NCBI GenBank assembly: GCA_022701365.1
Contig: JAKUHH010000290.1
Coordinates: forward strand, 310,001-374,000
Source: Mycocentrospora acerina
Taxonomy: Eukaryota > Ascomycota > Dothideomycetes > Pleosporales
Length of the DNA stretch: 64,000 nt
Direction of reading: 5' to 3'
The notes under the pieces were generated by a model. That model saw only the letters and a list, made by a program, of their open reading frames with translations, was not told where the DNA came from and made no database searches. Position 1 is the stretch's first letter; each line of letters starts with the position of its first letter. Below, in pieces: positions 10,224 through 21,639 of this stretch. A program made the translations under genes and the position numbers.

Positions 10224-11677
10224 TTACCAATCATGCTCCCAGGATTCGGGTTCCGAAAAATTCAACGGTGAGAAAGCCCACTCAACGGTTGCAATGTACA
10301 AGTGGGAAGTAGAGAGTGTTTAGTATACACCGCTAGTCTAGTGCGAATCCGAGTTGAGAGCGGTCTTGAATTGCTAATTCATTGGCGTGAAGACACGTGA
10401 AGTTTCCGCACCAGGGTCATGGTGTTGAAAGTACTGGTACATCTTTACATATTCCAATTACACGCTTGAATCTCGAAATCAGAGTGTATTCGATCCACAG
10501 TCCTATATATATATATACAACAATTTCCCTGGTTATGTTTTGACTACAAGCACAAAAGTCGGCTCGTAAAAAACTCACTTCGCCACGCTAAACTGACATA
10601 AAGATGGTCAGTGATGAGCATCCGCCATGCCTAGTCTATCCTGTATCTGGTACACTACGTGTTGGAGTAGGTTTGTCGTCATAACTCAAGTGCGGGCAGG
10701 ACTTTAAGAGGCTCTCGTTTTCTAGTTGGCAGTTTCTTGACAGTATGGTCGCCACATACACGCGACTGCTCCAATTGTCTTGTCTCGCTCGCAGTGTCCC
10801 TTTACTGATTAGAACAGCAGAGAAAACCATATGATCGGGGCCACAATAGTGTTGATAGACATATCAAAGTCCAGGGTACTGATCTTTAATTCTACGCTAC
10901 GCTTAGCTTTGTTTAGTATCTTGTGCGGGTTTACACTGCATTATTTGTAATGGGGATGTGCGACCTTGACAACGCATTAATATGATTTGTTCAGAAAGGT
11001 CATAGTCGACAAACTTCATCGTTAAAAAAATGTGTGAATGAGGCTTAGTATGCTGCGGCATGATCCGAAGGGTTGATGACTCGTCAATGAGCAAGTTTAC
11101 GGCTGAATTGAAATTGAAATGGAAAGCGTCGCATAGTTATTGCTGGAGTGGCAACCTGTCTCAACGGCAGTCTTCATACCAGCAGGTGTAGGCGTTACGA
11201 ACACATGTTCAAATTTGTGGCCTTTAAATAGAAAAAGTTGTCTGATCTCATCTCATTTGTTCAAGACATGGGCCGCTGAAGCGTGAAATGCTAAGTGGTT
11301 CGTTAGCTAGCTCTTGCACTTGTTTCGCTTCGTTCCGTTCCGCCAAGTGGTTCAAATGGCGGGTTGGAAGCTTGGAAAACTAGGCATGCAGGCTGACACC
11401 AAGCCACCCAGCTCACCTCACTCAGACGAAGATGGCATCGCACAATGCTTAGCACATTAGGGGCTATGTTCTCGGGCTATGTGATGCCCTGCCCTCACGA
11501 AGCTCACTAGATCCCTCTAAATTTGATTTACCGATGCCGGATCAGCTACCCAATCGACTAAATATGAACTCATCGTGATGCAATATCCTTGCGATGTCCC
11601 AGATAGACATCGTCCGGTTTTACTTGATAAGTGCAGTCGTCTTCTAATTGAATGTTACTTCCATATCGGACAACACC
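10224..11677. promoter_or_regulatory. Divergent intergenic region of the isocyanide synthase and MFS genes
   Basis: About 1.45 kb separates the two divergent genes. It includes a TATATATATATA run (about 10506-10518). No further gene is supported. Short open frames here have no recognisable product. A missing first exon of the isocyanide synthase may lie at its left end. Confidence 0.45.
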
Positions 11678-13407
11678 ATGAATTCCAAAAACAGTCCAGC
11701 CCCGACAGTCTTATCCCTGGATAACAACTCGAGCCCGTCAATCGAATCTGACACGACTAGACAATCCAGCAATGTGTCAGCTCAAGATACTGAAAAGCTC
11801 GTACAGCAAAACTCATCACCAGTGTATACTGCGTTCTCTCCATCCCGGCAGATGCTGATAGTCTTGATCGTAACGGCAGCGGGTTTTTTTGCACCACTCA
11901 CCGGAGCGGTCTATTTACCAAGTTTGATCCTCTTTGAAAAAATCTTTCATACATCGGGTACAGTGATCAACATGTCGGTCAGTGTATACTGGGCCATCTT
12001 TGGCGTCGCCCCAATATTTGGAGCGGCAATGAGCGACTATGGAGGAAGAAAGACTATATACATTGTGTCTTTGGCAGTCTATCTTATCGCAAACGCCCTC
12101 ATGAGTGCCCTCCCTCCCACAGTAGGCGGCTTGTTCACTCTTCGAATCTTTCAGGTATGTGTTTACAGATAATGAATATTGAACATTAGCTGATTTCCAA
12201 ATAGGCTTTGGGTGCCTGCATGGTCAGCGCCATTGGCGCTGGAACAGTAGCCGATGTGACTGAACCCGCAAAACGAGCTTCCAAACTAGGGCTTTATCTT
12301 CTTGGAGTACAGTTGGGTCCTTTACTAGGGCCGTTTATTGGAGGACAGTTTTCGCACGAGAATACGTGGCGGTGGATATTTGGCTTCCTATGTATGTTTC
12401 TTTACTTATTCCACGATTAATCGCCTCTGCTTACCCCTCATAGGTATTGCGTGTATTCCGGTATACATCCTAATCTTGTTCTTTCTCCCGGAAACACTTC
12501 GCTGTCTAGTTGGGGACGGCAGTGTATATGCAAACAAGAGTTGGATTGTTATGCCTCGGTTTCGCCAAACACAACTGGTGGAAGATGGCAAGTATCCAAG
12601 ACCACCTAAACCAACTCCAATGGGTCTATTTCGAGTCCTCTTATTCGTGCCAAATTGCATTGTCAGCTTCACTAGCGCCTTCAACTTCACTGGGCTCTCA
12701 TGCATGTACGTGCTGTTCCCAAGAGTGTGGCAGACTAGGTACGGTTGGAGTGGAAGCGAGACTGGTTATGCCTACCTCGCTCCCGGTAAGCTTACAAGCT
12801 ATTTTCCTTAAAATTCTGAGTCTAATTAGTGCAGGGGTTGCTCTCGTTATTGCTTCCTTCTCCGTTGGTCGACTAGCTGATATGACCTACCGGCGCTACA
12901 AAGCGAAACATGACGGTAGAGCACCACCACCCGAGATGCGTTTGGACATGACAGTCTACGCGTATATTATCACTGCCGCTGGAAAGGTCATGTTTGGATG
13001 GTTTGTTCAAAAACATTTCCATCCCAGTGCCGGGTTGATCGCGACTGCACTTTGTAAGCAACTTTCATTCCAGTTCCATCTTCCTTCTTATCCGGAAAAT
13101 TCCTTTGCTAATTTTTTGCGACGCAGCTTCAGCTGGGATAGGAGTGGTTTCAGTGCTCAGTACGAGTTACCAGACAGAGTGTATGCCTTCCTCAGCCGCT
13201 TCGCTTGTTGCCATGTCGTCCATGGTAAGAAACATTGCAGCCGCGATAGGAGCTGCGATCATTGATTCTCTGCTAAAGACTATGGGATATGGATGGTGCT
13301 TTACGGGTTTGGCCTTTCTTGACTTGCTGTCTATCGGTGGTCTGTTGTTTATTCGCACTCGAGGACATGTTTACCGGGCAAGGCTGGTTGCTGCAGCATC
13401 ATCGTAA
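11678..13407 (+). CDS. MFS transporter, DHA1 drug:H+ antiporter type
   Basis: Five exons (11678..12154, 12205..12391, 12444..12785, 12835..13053, 13127..13407) give 501 residues. A Ser/Thr/Asn-rich cytosolic N-terminus of about 60 residues precedes hydrophobic segments fitting 12 spans. Family marks are the loop 2-3 signature GAAMSDYGGRKTIY, then RIFQALGACMVSAIGAGTVAD, and the LGVQLGPLLGPFIGG motif typical of DHA1 transporters such as yeast QDR/AQR1 and the dityrosine exporter DTR1. Such proteins export small organic molecules across the plasma membrane with proton exchange. The start at 11678 is the first in-frame ATG. Because it is divergent from a DIT1-type isocyanide synthase, and yeast DIT1 and DTR1 work in one pathway, it may export the isocyanide product; that is inference. 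All introns are 49-73 bp with normal borders. Confidence 0.92.
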
Positions 13408-13766
13408 GCTTCTATTTGGTGGAACAGTTCATATAGATTTCTTCTTAACACATTCTCTTCGTAAAGTCGCTCTTCTTGTACACGTTGATCATTTTTGCTG
13501 GTTTGATAACACAATCGAAGGTTTACATCTGTGTTGCCACGCTTCACAAATTTTTATGTGCCTTGCAGGATACAGTTCACTTCGGATAATAATAACAATA
13601 CAATGCCATAAATGATAATAGTGAGGGTCAATTGTGCACCAACCTGCCTTCAGTTTCCGTCACGGATTGGTAACACGTAAGAACATAGCAAAACGGTAAA
13701 AACATGACATAGCCTCAGGCTTACAGGAAAAAGAATTCTTCATGAATGGTCCAAATAAGATCCCTC
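13408..13766. other. Convergent spacer, nothing recognised
   Basis: This 359-bp stretch separates the 3' ends of the MFS gene and the small minus-strand gene. Only AT-rich terminator-like sequence is seen. Confidence 0.4.
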
Positions 13767-14170
13767 TTACGTCACAGCATGTTGGCTCATACTTGGCACT
13801 ACAATAGCACTTAAGACCTGTGCCGTAGTCCTGCTGGTGTCCTTCTTGTTCTTGTTCTGCAGATACTCTTCTGCCTGCGCGTCACTCATACCTCGGTATT
13901 TCATAATCCCCTCCTTGGTTTTTTGGCGCTCCTGTGCAGCCAGCTCTTCTTCTCCTTGTTGTCGTGCTTCTTTCTCGTCCTCCGTTTCCTTTTTGCTGGA
14001 AGAGCTGCGTCTTGAAAACTTAGAGAAGATAGATTGCTTTTTAGTTTGATCGTCTGATGAGACTAATGGTTGTTTCGAGGAAGCAATAGAGATGGCGTCG
14101 CTTGACTCTGCTAAAAGTAAGAGGGGGCGCAACTTGGAGTTTGCTTGTACCACGTACCTTTGGAAGTCAT
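13767..14170 (-). CDS. Small hydrophilic hypothetical protein with charged helix
   Basis: Two exons, complement(13767..14110, 14158..14170), give 118 residues. The first exon encodes only MTSK plus one base and is joined over a 47-bp intron with a TTTTAG acceptor. The protein has no signal peptide or membrane span. A Ser/Lys-rich first half (FSKFSRRSSSSKK, a possible phosphorylation region) is followed by a strongly charged helix-like stretch (EDEKEARQQGEEELAAQERQ) and the segment KYRGMSDAQAEEYLQ. I do not recognise a family; the sequence style (coherent composition, in-frame splice) supports a real gene. The first exon could be wrong, but the frame downstream of 14110 is convincing. No functional link to its neighbours can be argued. 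Confidence 0.6.
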
Positions 14171-15333
14171 TTTTGTGGATTTCTTTTCGGCCTCAGGGTG
14201 TTTGATGTGCGCAATGTTTACTCTTTGACCAGTTGGCTCCAAATGCTGTCTTTATGTTATATATGCGATGATAATGATATGCGCCCAGACAGGGCGGTGG
14301 CGGAGCATGATCACAGGGGCTGCACCGCCGTGTGCAAACGATGCAAGTGCACATCCATCCAACTCATCATTGATGGAAATATTCAACAAGGCATTCTTCT
14401 AGAGCTTACATGCCTCCCCTGTGTGTCCGGTCAACCTTTTAATTGTTATATGCTAGTACTGTATGTGGAAATTTTTGGGATCTACCAGAAGCAGATTGGT
14501 GGAATCCGTTTCGGTACGAGTACAGGGATCTTGGTGTTTGCCTTGGATGATACTGTCAAATATCAGACATAACACGCGTGCTGTATTGAGATGATATTCT
14601 CCTATTTATTAGGACCATGGAAAAATATACAAAGCGACTCGTAGTAACATAACCAGCGGCTACGTTCCAAATCGAGCGGCAGATTGGCACTTCTCACAGT
14701 ATAGTCAGGGCATTCTGCAAAGGGTGGAGGAGACAGGTCAAGGCCTTCAGCAAGGTTCCAAAACGCGACATGCGTCTGAAGGTGTAAAAGACAGTATGCT
14801 CACGATGTGAAGTCATCTGTAGGCGATTATTCCACCGTAGCGTGCACCCGTCCTGCGAGCTGACTCACACCACGGCAAAGGTATTTGCAGAAGACGGATA
14901 GGAATTCCATTGAGAACAAAGATTATGACAGAAATTTATGGCTCACGGCGCGATTTTGAGTACAAGTGAGGTGTAGTTGTTAATGTGATGAGGCGTCTGC
15001 TAACCCGCCCGTCATTTGTCGCCGAGCTCCGAGGCGTTACAATTGCCGACCTTCCTTTCCTGCTTAGCTCATGCTCTACTTCACATCCTCATCACAGGAT
15101 GTGTATCAGTACCGAATCAGAGTGCCAAAAGAAGCTTTCGTAGCTCCATCATCGCTCCGAGAACTAGTTCGTTCCTGCATGATCGCCATAGTGCTTATCT
15201 GGGGTTCAGGATAATCTGATTACGGCATACCGTTGTTGACATACATTTATACCTTACATTTCGTCGAATTCAGAATGTATCACAGAAGAGGTCAACAAGG
15301 TCCCATCACCACTTGTCTTTTACAGTTGTCACC
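14171..15333. other. Spacer upstream of the SurE-like gene
   Basis: About 1.16 kb without a supported gene. It holds the promoters of the small minus-strand gene and of the SurE-like gene. Short open frames are present but show no coherent protein features. Confidence 0.4.
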
Positions 15334-16460
15334 ATGCATTTCCAACTCCTTGCGGCATTTACAACAGCGTTGAGCTTTGCATCAACATGCGACGGACTCA
15401 AAATCCTCATGGGAAATGATGATGGCTTTGGAAGTGGAAATCTGCGGGAACTATACAAGCTGCTAGTAAAAGACGGACATGAGGGTAAGTTTGCTCACTA
15501 TCCCATCATGTTTTCCCCGTCCCTGTCTGAACACAGACCTAATACAACACAGTTCTCATCGTCGCCCCAGCCCAGCAACAATCCGGCAAAGGCGGCACTG
15601 TTATCTGGTCCGAATCGGCAAACCTCACTATCCCATCCCAATACAATATCATACCCGCAGGCGCCAAATCTGTTGGCCGAGACCCTACTGACAGTCACAT
15701 CTGGTACTACGATGGCACACCCGCAGCATGCACCTTTGTCGCGTTGGACTGGGTGCTACCACGATACTATCCCAGTTGGCATCAAACCGCAGATCTGTTT
15801 ATTGGAGGGCCGAACTACGGCACGAATCTCGGCGCTTTCGTGTATTCGTTGAGCGGCACTTTAGGCACAACCTACGCTGCTATCTCTCGATCAATTCCAG
15901 GTATCGCAATTAGTGCGTCGAATAAAGCTGTGCCATTCTTCAACGTTACAGGGGCTTCGCATCCAGCGGCACTAGCTGCGAAGGTTTCGTACGCTGTGGT
16001 GAAGGAGTTCATCGACAACACACCAAAGGGCCAGGCTGTTCTGCCACTTGGTTACGGCATTAATGTCAATATTCCGGATCTGGCAAACGGAACAATTCCA
16101 CCAGTGTACAAGACACGTCTGACAGGTAATGCGAATACGGATATTGCGGTGTACAACGAGACGACGGGATTGTTCGACTATGCCAATCTGGAGCCCGTAG
16201 CTGCGGGAATCAATGCGTGCTACAACGGAGATTGCAACCTGCCGGGTGAGACGTGGGTTGTGGCTGGGGGAGGAGTGAGTGTCACTGCCTTTACGATTGA
16301 TTACACAGCGCCTGAGAGTGCAACCACGAAGTTGGTGTATGGAAAAGTTGATGGGTTGACAGGCAAGAAAGGTAGCGAGAAAAAATACAGCAAGAGGATG
16401 GTGGACGAGAGAATGAGGAAGAGGGGCGTGATGCTGAGTGGGAGGGACGTAGAAATCTAA
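15334..16460 (+). CDS. Secreted SurE-like 5'/3'-nucleotidase (acid phosphatase)
   Basis: Two exons (15334..15484, 15553..16460) give 352 residues. The first about 20 residues (MHFQLLAAFTTALSFAS) form a signal peptide, followed at once by the SurE fold start KILMGNDDGFGSGN, whose NDDG carries the metal-binding aspartates. VLIVAPAQQQSG and GGPNYGTNLG match the other conserved SurE loops. SurE proteins are metal-dependent phosphatases that act on nucleoside monophosphates and some phosphoesters. The signal peptide and several N-glycosylation sequons (NLT, NVT, NGT, NET) point to the secretory route, unlike the cytosolic bacterial enzyme; secreted SurE-like proteins are common in fungi. The C-terminus is a basic tail rich in Lys and Arg. 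The 68-bp intron falls between HE and VLIV with correct frame. A role in phosphate acquisition is an inference. Confidence 0.9.
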
Positions 16461-16858
16461 ACGGAGCAGTCGGTAGACTACCCGTTCTGCTAGTAACATG
16501 AGCCTTTTCATGCATGGTGTGTGATTGAACACTTAATTTTTGCATCTAATTGGGTGGTATTGAGCTTGTGTAATTTCACGTTTGCACTCGATGCAATATA
16601 TGAAATTGTTGGAATTTTTCTTCAAAAGGTTAGGGGAGATGATGACGTCACGCGTCATGTACGCAAAACACATCATCGATGGAAAAGAGTGGCCATTCTG
16701 TAGCTAAAGTTTAAGGTCAATCTCGTGTGGATTGTGGTTACTGGAGTTATGGCTGGGGTGAAGCGGATCTGTCTTTGCGCTCCTAAAATGCTCAAGGTCC
16801 CTCCCGGTTCCTAAATATGTAAACGCCATTTTATCTACATCATGTCTCGCCCGAGACC
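16461..16858. other. Convergent spacer between SurE-like gene and DUS2
   Basis: About 400 bp between two 3' ends. No gene or repeat stands out. Confidence 0.4.
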
Positions 16859-18227
16859 CTACACACTCAATGCGGCTGGAACAGTCACCTCTGTCGACGT
16901 TGCAACCAAGTCCTCGACCAGGGTCTCTGGAACCTTGACCCGTTTGGCCTCAGGCTGCTCCCCAGCCTCTTCCTTTCGCTTCGTTTTTCTTTCTTTCCTC
17001 TCGTCGTTGACCCTCTTCTTCTTATCAGCTTTCGATTCTGGTGGAGGCAAATGGAGATATTCATCTACAGTCTTTGCCTGTTCAAGCATCTCGTCCTCAA
17101 GTTTCAACGCCTTGATCACATCCACGTAGCACTTTGACGCATTCATGGCTTGGTACATTGCCTCCCTTCCTGGAATCATCTGACTGAGCAGGTACTTCGT
17201 GTTTCCCCACCTGTTCTCCACCTGCAATGCAAGGCGCATGTACTCTGTTACTACGGTTCTCCAGTGTGATCGCCACTCGTGGGGTCCACCTTGCGCGTCT
17301 GGGCGGAAACAGCTGGGGTTCTTCTCAGCCTCGGTGGCGATCATGGCACCATCAACCTCAAACTCTTTCATCAGTTGTAGAGCTGCTGTGCGGGATATAA
17401 CGTCGCCGTTCATGACGCATGCAACGCCCGCCTCCCTGCAAATCTGCCCCACCATTTTCAGCTGATCGCGAATGGCCCTCTCCCTGGGCCGCATGGGTGT
17501 CGTTCGGCAGTGTACGGTGAGGCCTGTGATGCCTGTTCGAACAAGACGCTTCACCAAAGCCTCTGTCTCCTCCGGCTTATCCAGTATACGAATCTTGACG
17601 CTGATCCCGATTTCATAGGGCTTGCCTACTTCTTCCACCAAACTGGTTAAAATGTTGCATAGCAGATCTGGTGTTTTCAGCAGAGCCGCTCCCATGCCTC
17701 CTGCGGTGGAAAAAGGTTTCGGGCAGCCCGAATTCACATCTATGCCCGCAACGTCCCCGGCGACAATCTTCGCCGCCTGCACTGCCAGCTCTGGATTCGC
17801 AGTGCCCATTTGGTAGATGAGTTTGCCCTTCTCTAACTCAGGGTGTATGCGGTAGATGATGCTCTCGCGCTTCTCTGGATCAAGCGATGGGTCCTGGATC
17901 TTCGAGGTCGGTAGGCGCGAGAATTCAAGTGTCGAGGTTCGTGGATTTAGTCGCCTTGTTGTGCCTATTATGGCGCGGTCGATAGTCTCCGGGCCTGTGT
18001 AGTTGTCAGCAACTTCTTGCATGTTTGCGCATGCGTGCGCACTCACCCCATACCAGGTCTGCGCCATACTTCAGTGCGAGCAGCCGCGAAGGCAATTCTC
18101 CAGACCGCACCATGGGGGCGAGGACCACTGTGCCGCGGTAGTCAACGCCATTCTTGGGGATAGGAACGCGTGCGGGTTCGCTAGACGCCATGGTTCGTGC
18201 TGTCAATCGTTGAAATGTTCGTAGCAT
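16859..18227 (-). CDS. DUS2: tRNA-dihydrouridine(20) synthase
   Basis: Two exons, complement(16859..17994, 18047..18227), give 438 residues; a second in-frame ATG at 18191 would give 426. Dus enzymes are FMN-dependent and reduce a uridine in the tRNA D-loop using NAD(P)H; Dus2 acts at position 20. The FMN-binding start reads VVLAPMVRSGELPSRLLALKYGAD, and NSGCPKPFSTAGGMGAALL contains the catalytic cysteine. SVKIRI and TVHCRT are the conserved barrel strands, and MNGDV fits the phosphate-binding side. The join over the 52-bp intron gives LVWGPETIDRAIIG, as expected for Dus2. The C-terminus is a Lys/Glu-rich tail with KKKR and KRKEE clusters, probably nuclear-localising or RNA-contacting; there is no double-stranded-RNA-binding domain as in animal Dus2. 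The N-terminal 12 residues before the second ATG are basic and could give a mitochondrial form. Confidence 0.93.
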
Positions 18228-18858
18228 AACATGCCCTGACTGTAGATGAATTGCCCAGGAGAGGGGAATAAAAGTTGCACGTGAGGCGGTGGCAGAATAA
18301 AATCACTAAGTCCGAAGTAGCGCTAGTGTTGGGAGTGGGGTAATTCAAGACGCCCGCGGCGAAACCGCAACCTCTTGAACCACCCCTAAAAACATGAATA
18401 ATGATTCCAAAGACGTTTGTCGTTTGAAACCCAGCTTAAGACAGCGTAGTTGAGTATTCTATTCAGTTCTCGTAGATTCATGCCCTTTATCCAAAACTGT
18501 ACTCATCCTGCGCGCAAAAGTGAAAGCTAGCTTTCACTAAAAAGAAGCTGACACACGGGTCATGTCATAAGGTATAGGGCCGATGGCATGTACTCACTGC
18601 TAAAATACCTTAAGAAATTATCAGAAATCTAGCCGCTAGATGGTACGTCTGGTCACGAGGTAGCGTAAAGATTGTGTTAAGGCACAATTGATACGAAGTC
18701 GTTTTTACAACATGACAATTCAACGAAACGATGGATGATGATACAATTGAAGATGCAGAAGTTTACTGATATTATACATTCTATTGGGGTATTGGCAGTG
18801 TGCACCTAATTAAAAGTATGCGACACGAATTCTCCTACGATGACGACTCTCCACCTCC
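18228..18858. other. Spacer between DUS2 and the alcohol dehydrogenase gene
   Basis: About 630 bp. It should hold the DUS2 promoter and the dehydrogenase terminator. No other feature is seen. Confidence 0.4.
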
Positions 18859-19920
18859 TCAGTTCTTAAGCACATATCGGTACCTGGGCAGGCCCTTCTC
18901 AAAGTCGACAATAACTTGGTTTGCCTCGTCCATAGGTCTAACCTGTACCCACGCCTGTAGGTTCGTCTCCTTGGCCAGCTCCAACATATCACGGATGTGC
19001 TGCCTGGTTCCGATCAAGCTGCCAGCAATCTTCAAGTTCTTGAAGATCAAGCCCATGGGCGAGAAGCTAGGAAGCGGGTCATCGGGAGCACCAAGCTGCA
19101 CAAACGTGCCGTTGACGTCCAAGAGCTGGAGGTACGAGTCAAGGGAGAACGCGCCGGAGACTGTAGAAATGATAAGGTCGAGCGAGTTTGCGTTCTTGGT
19201 CATCCATTCGGGGTCCTCGCCTGTGGCAATGAACTCATCGGCACCGAGTTCCAATGCGTCCTGCTTCTTGCTTGAAGAACGCGAGATAGCAACAATCTTA
19301 TCGCACTTCATGGACTTGGCGAAAAGCAAAGCAAAGTGACCGAGGCCGCCGACACCTACAACACCCACTCGCTTTCCTGGTCCGGCACCGTAAGATACAA
19401 GCGGGTTGTACACGGTAACACCTCCACACATAAGGGGGGCAGCAAATTCTGATGGTAGACCGTCCGGAATAGGGATAGCGAACGATCCAGGTCCACGCCA
19501 CGTCTTTGCGAAGCCACCAAACGACTTGTCGCCGTTGGAGTGTTTGGCGTTGTATGTCAAAGTCATCTTCTCACAGTTGGATTCCTGCTCCATCTTGCAA
19601 GGCCTGCATGCCTCGCAGCATTCAGACTGAGCGCCGACACCGACTCTGTCGCCTACTTTCAGGTCCTTGACGTCCTTGCCAACGCGGGTAACCTTTCCAA
19701 TGATCTCGTGGCCAACAACGACGGGATAGTCCGAGGGCCCCCAGCCGGAGCGAAGAGTGTGAATGTCGGTACCGCAGACACCACAGTGGGTGATGTCCAT
19801 CTCAATGTCGGTCTCCTGGAAGGCCTTGGGCTGGTAGGACCCCCATTGCATATTGCCATCGGCTGCGGAGGGGTCATGGGCTACCCAGCCAGTGAATTCG
19901 GAGTTGGTAGATGCGGACAT
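18859..19920 (-). CDS. Zinc alcohol dehydrogenase, ADH6/cinnamyl-type, NADP-dependent
   Basis: A single exon encodes 353 residues, normal for medium-chain dehydrogenases. The catalytic zinc site is visible in HCGVCGTDIHTLRSGWG and VVGHEIIGKV. The structural zinc cysteines are in CCEACRPCKMEQESNC. The Rossmann motif VGVVGVGGLGHFAL is present, followed by AISRSSSKKQDAL, where the Ser/Arg/Lys-rich loop after the second strand fits NADP(H) preference. Members of this group (yeast ADH6/ADH7, plant cinnamyl alcohol dehydrogenases) reduce a broad range of aldehydes, including aromatic ones, to alcohols in the cytosol. The start ATG at 19920 is the only sensible one and there is no targeting signal. 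It is not in a cluster with other aromatic-metabolism genes, so detoxification or general aldehyde reduction is the likely role. Confidence 0.92.
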   Translation of the reverse strand: MSASTNSEFTGWVAHDPSAADGNMQWGSYQPKAFQETDIEMDITHCGVCGTDIHTLRSGWGPSDYPVVVGHEIIGKVTRVGKDVKDLKVGDRVGVGAQSECCEACRPCKMEQESNCEKMTLTYNAKHSNGDKSFGGFAKTWRGPGSFAIPIPDGLPSEFAAPLMCGGVTVYNPLVSYGAGPGKRVGVVGVGGLGHFALLFAKSMKCDKIVAISRSSSKKQDALELGADEFIATGEDPEWMTKNANSLDLIISTVSGAFSLDSYLQLLDVNGTFVQLGAPDDPLPSFSPMGLIFKNLKIAGSLIGTRQHIRDMLELAKETNLQAWVQVRPMDEANQVIVDFEKGLPRYRYVLKN

Positions 19921-21639
19921 GATGAATTTTTAAACTATTGGGAAGAGTTGTGAGGGATTGATGTTGATGGTGATGAGAGATGGGCAGGAGAGTTAATAAG
20001 TATATGACTTGGTCTGCCAACTGAGACTTCTTGCAGTTTCGTAAGCTCATTTTTCAACATCATCATCGCCTTGGATTTGTAATGTTACAAGTTGCGGTGT
20101 TACGAAGTTTTCCTGCTTGGCCGACTTTTCGCCGCTGGCATGGGATCCACCACGGTATCTTCACGTTTTCACGGGGATAGATCGGAGAGCTTTCGTCCAT
20201 GTCAATCGATGCAGTCTTAATACAAGCTGTATACGTCTGTATACAATCATTGCGAAAGGCTACGCGTGTTTCTATCGTATGCGCGTTAATACGCCATGAG
20301 TGAATGCGCTATCAAACACGCATAAAGTTCACCCTACCCCCAAGCTTCCGCAACTGTTTTTTTCCCCTTTTGAGATAGACTCCAGACCTAGATTACCGGG
20401 CAACGGGACCCACCAAAACGGGCGATCCAACGTCACCATCCCTGTCCTCCGATGCAATAGCGATGAAAGGAATTTCCCGCCGTGCTTGTCCCTGTCCACT
20501 CCACCCAACGTCGAACAACACATCAAAATTCCAGAAGCACGTGGAAGCTTCAAACTGCGAGCAATCTCCGCAGATCTTTGTGGCTTCCACGTTTTCCCCT
20601 AGCGGGCTTTGCCGCTAATGTTGTTGTTGTGTTTGTTGTGAGAAGTTCTATCAACGTGGGGGCCCCCAAGTTTTTCGCGAACTTTCGAATATCTGCAGCC
20701 TCATTTTTCTCATACGTCAACATGGGAAATTTTGTATTTCGATCAGTTTCTTCGCTTATTATTGCAAAGCCGATGAAAAGTATCAGATCTAATTACTGTT
20801 TTCTCTGGCAATGTACTTCTGTTCTAGCACATTCCACATACTGTAGCCACAGAGTTCAAATCAATCACCATTACTCTAGAAGCGGGACCGTTTGTGTCTA
20901 TAACTACGCGTGCGTCCATGCGCACTATTCCTTCCTTGGGAATTTAATGCATAGCGACTTTGCAAGAGTAACTCTGACTCCATATGATCAAAACCACGCC
21001 ACATGTACATATGCAGTCGATGTAACAATGATAACGCGCATCACAAGCGGTGACTTTCTACCTATCTTAGCATATTAACCTCCCCTTCTATATCAGCAAG
21101 CATATCCTTCGTGCATCCAATGCCCCACCGACCCTCTTTTCATCCTTGTGTACATTTAGTGGTCCGACCTTAATTGGATGTTTTCTTCCAAACAAGGCTA
21201 GAGTGTCTGGAATGTGTGGGTATAGTCTGCATTGGACGAGCTTTATACAGACAGAGCGCCATTTTCATACGCTTGAAATGAGCATCGAAGTGGAAGGAGA
21301 CCTAATCGATTGGGATTGAGATTGGTCTGGATAGTATCCAAAACGATTCTGGCAGGTAGTATGGAGGTTAGGGGAGCTAGACGAGTTTCCGAGAGTGGAT
21401 ATCTTGCTCGTAGTGCATCGATCGCAGGGCGTACCGTCCTTTTGTCTCAAGACTTGAGTTGGTGCTGGATCTCAAAGTCAAGGACAAGCTAAGTAGAGCC
21501 AATGATTGTGGTGACTAGTGAGAGCTAAGAATTCTCAAGACGAAATATTCACCTCAAACAATTCTGTCTAATATAAGACGTTCTATTGTATTCGTAGAAC
21601 AAAACATACTCGAAATAACATAGCACAGTTCTCAATGCC
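19921..21639. other. 1.7-kb spacer upstream of the alcohol dehydrogenase
   Basis: No gene is supported. The left 200 bp should contain the dehydrogenase promoter. Open frames at about 20300-20600 and 20482-21078 have irregular composition and no recognisable features. Confidence 0.4.

Noticed and set aside
14102..14572. 156-codon plus-strand open frame
   Set aside because: It overlaps the intron and first exon of the 118-residue minus gene and has no coherent domain or composition.
8240..16460. Larger isocyanide cluster extending to the SurE-like and alcohol dehydrogenase genes
   Set aside because: These are common fungal genes separated by long spacers and a convergent gene; nothing in the sequence ties them to isocyanide chemistry.
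20482..21078. 198-codon plus-strand open frame upstream of the alcohol dehydrogenase
   Set aside because: Composition is irregular, no motif is recognised and the region is AT-rich spacer.
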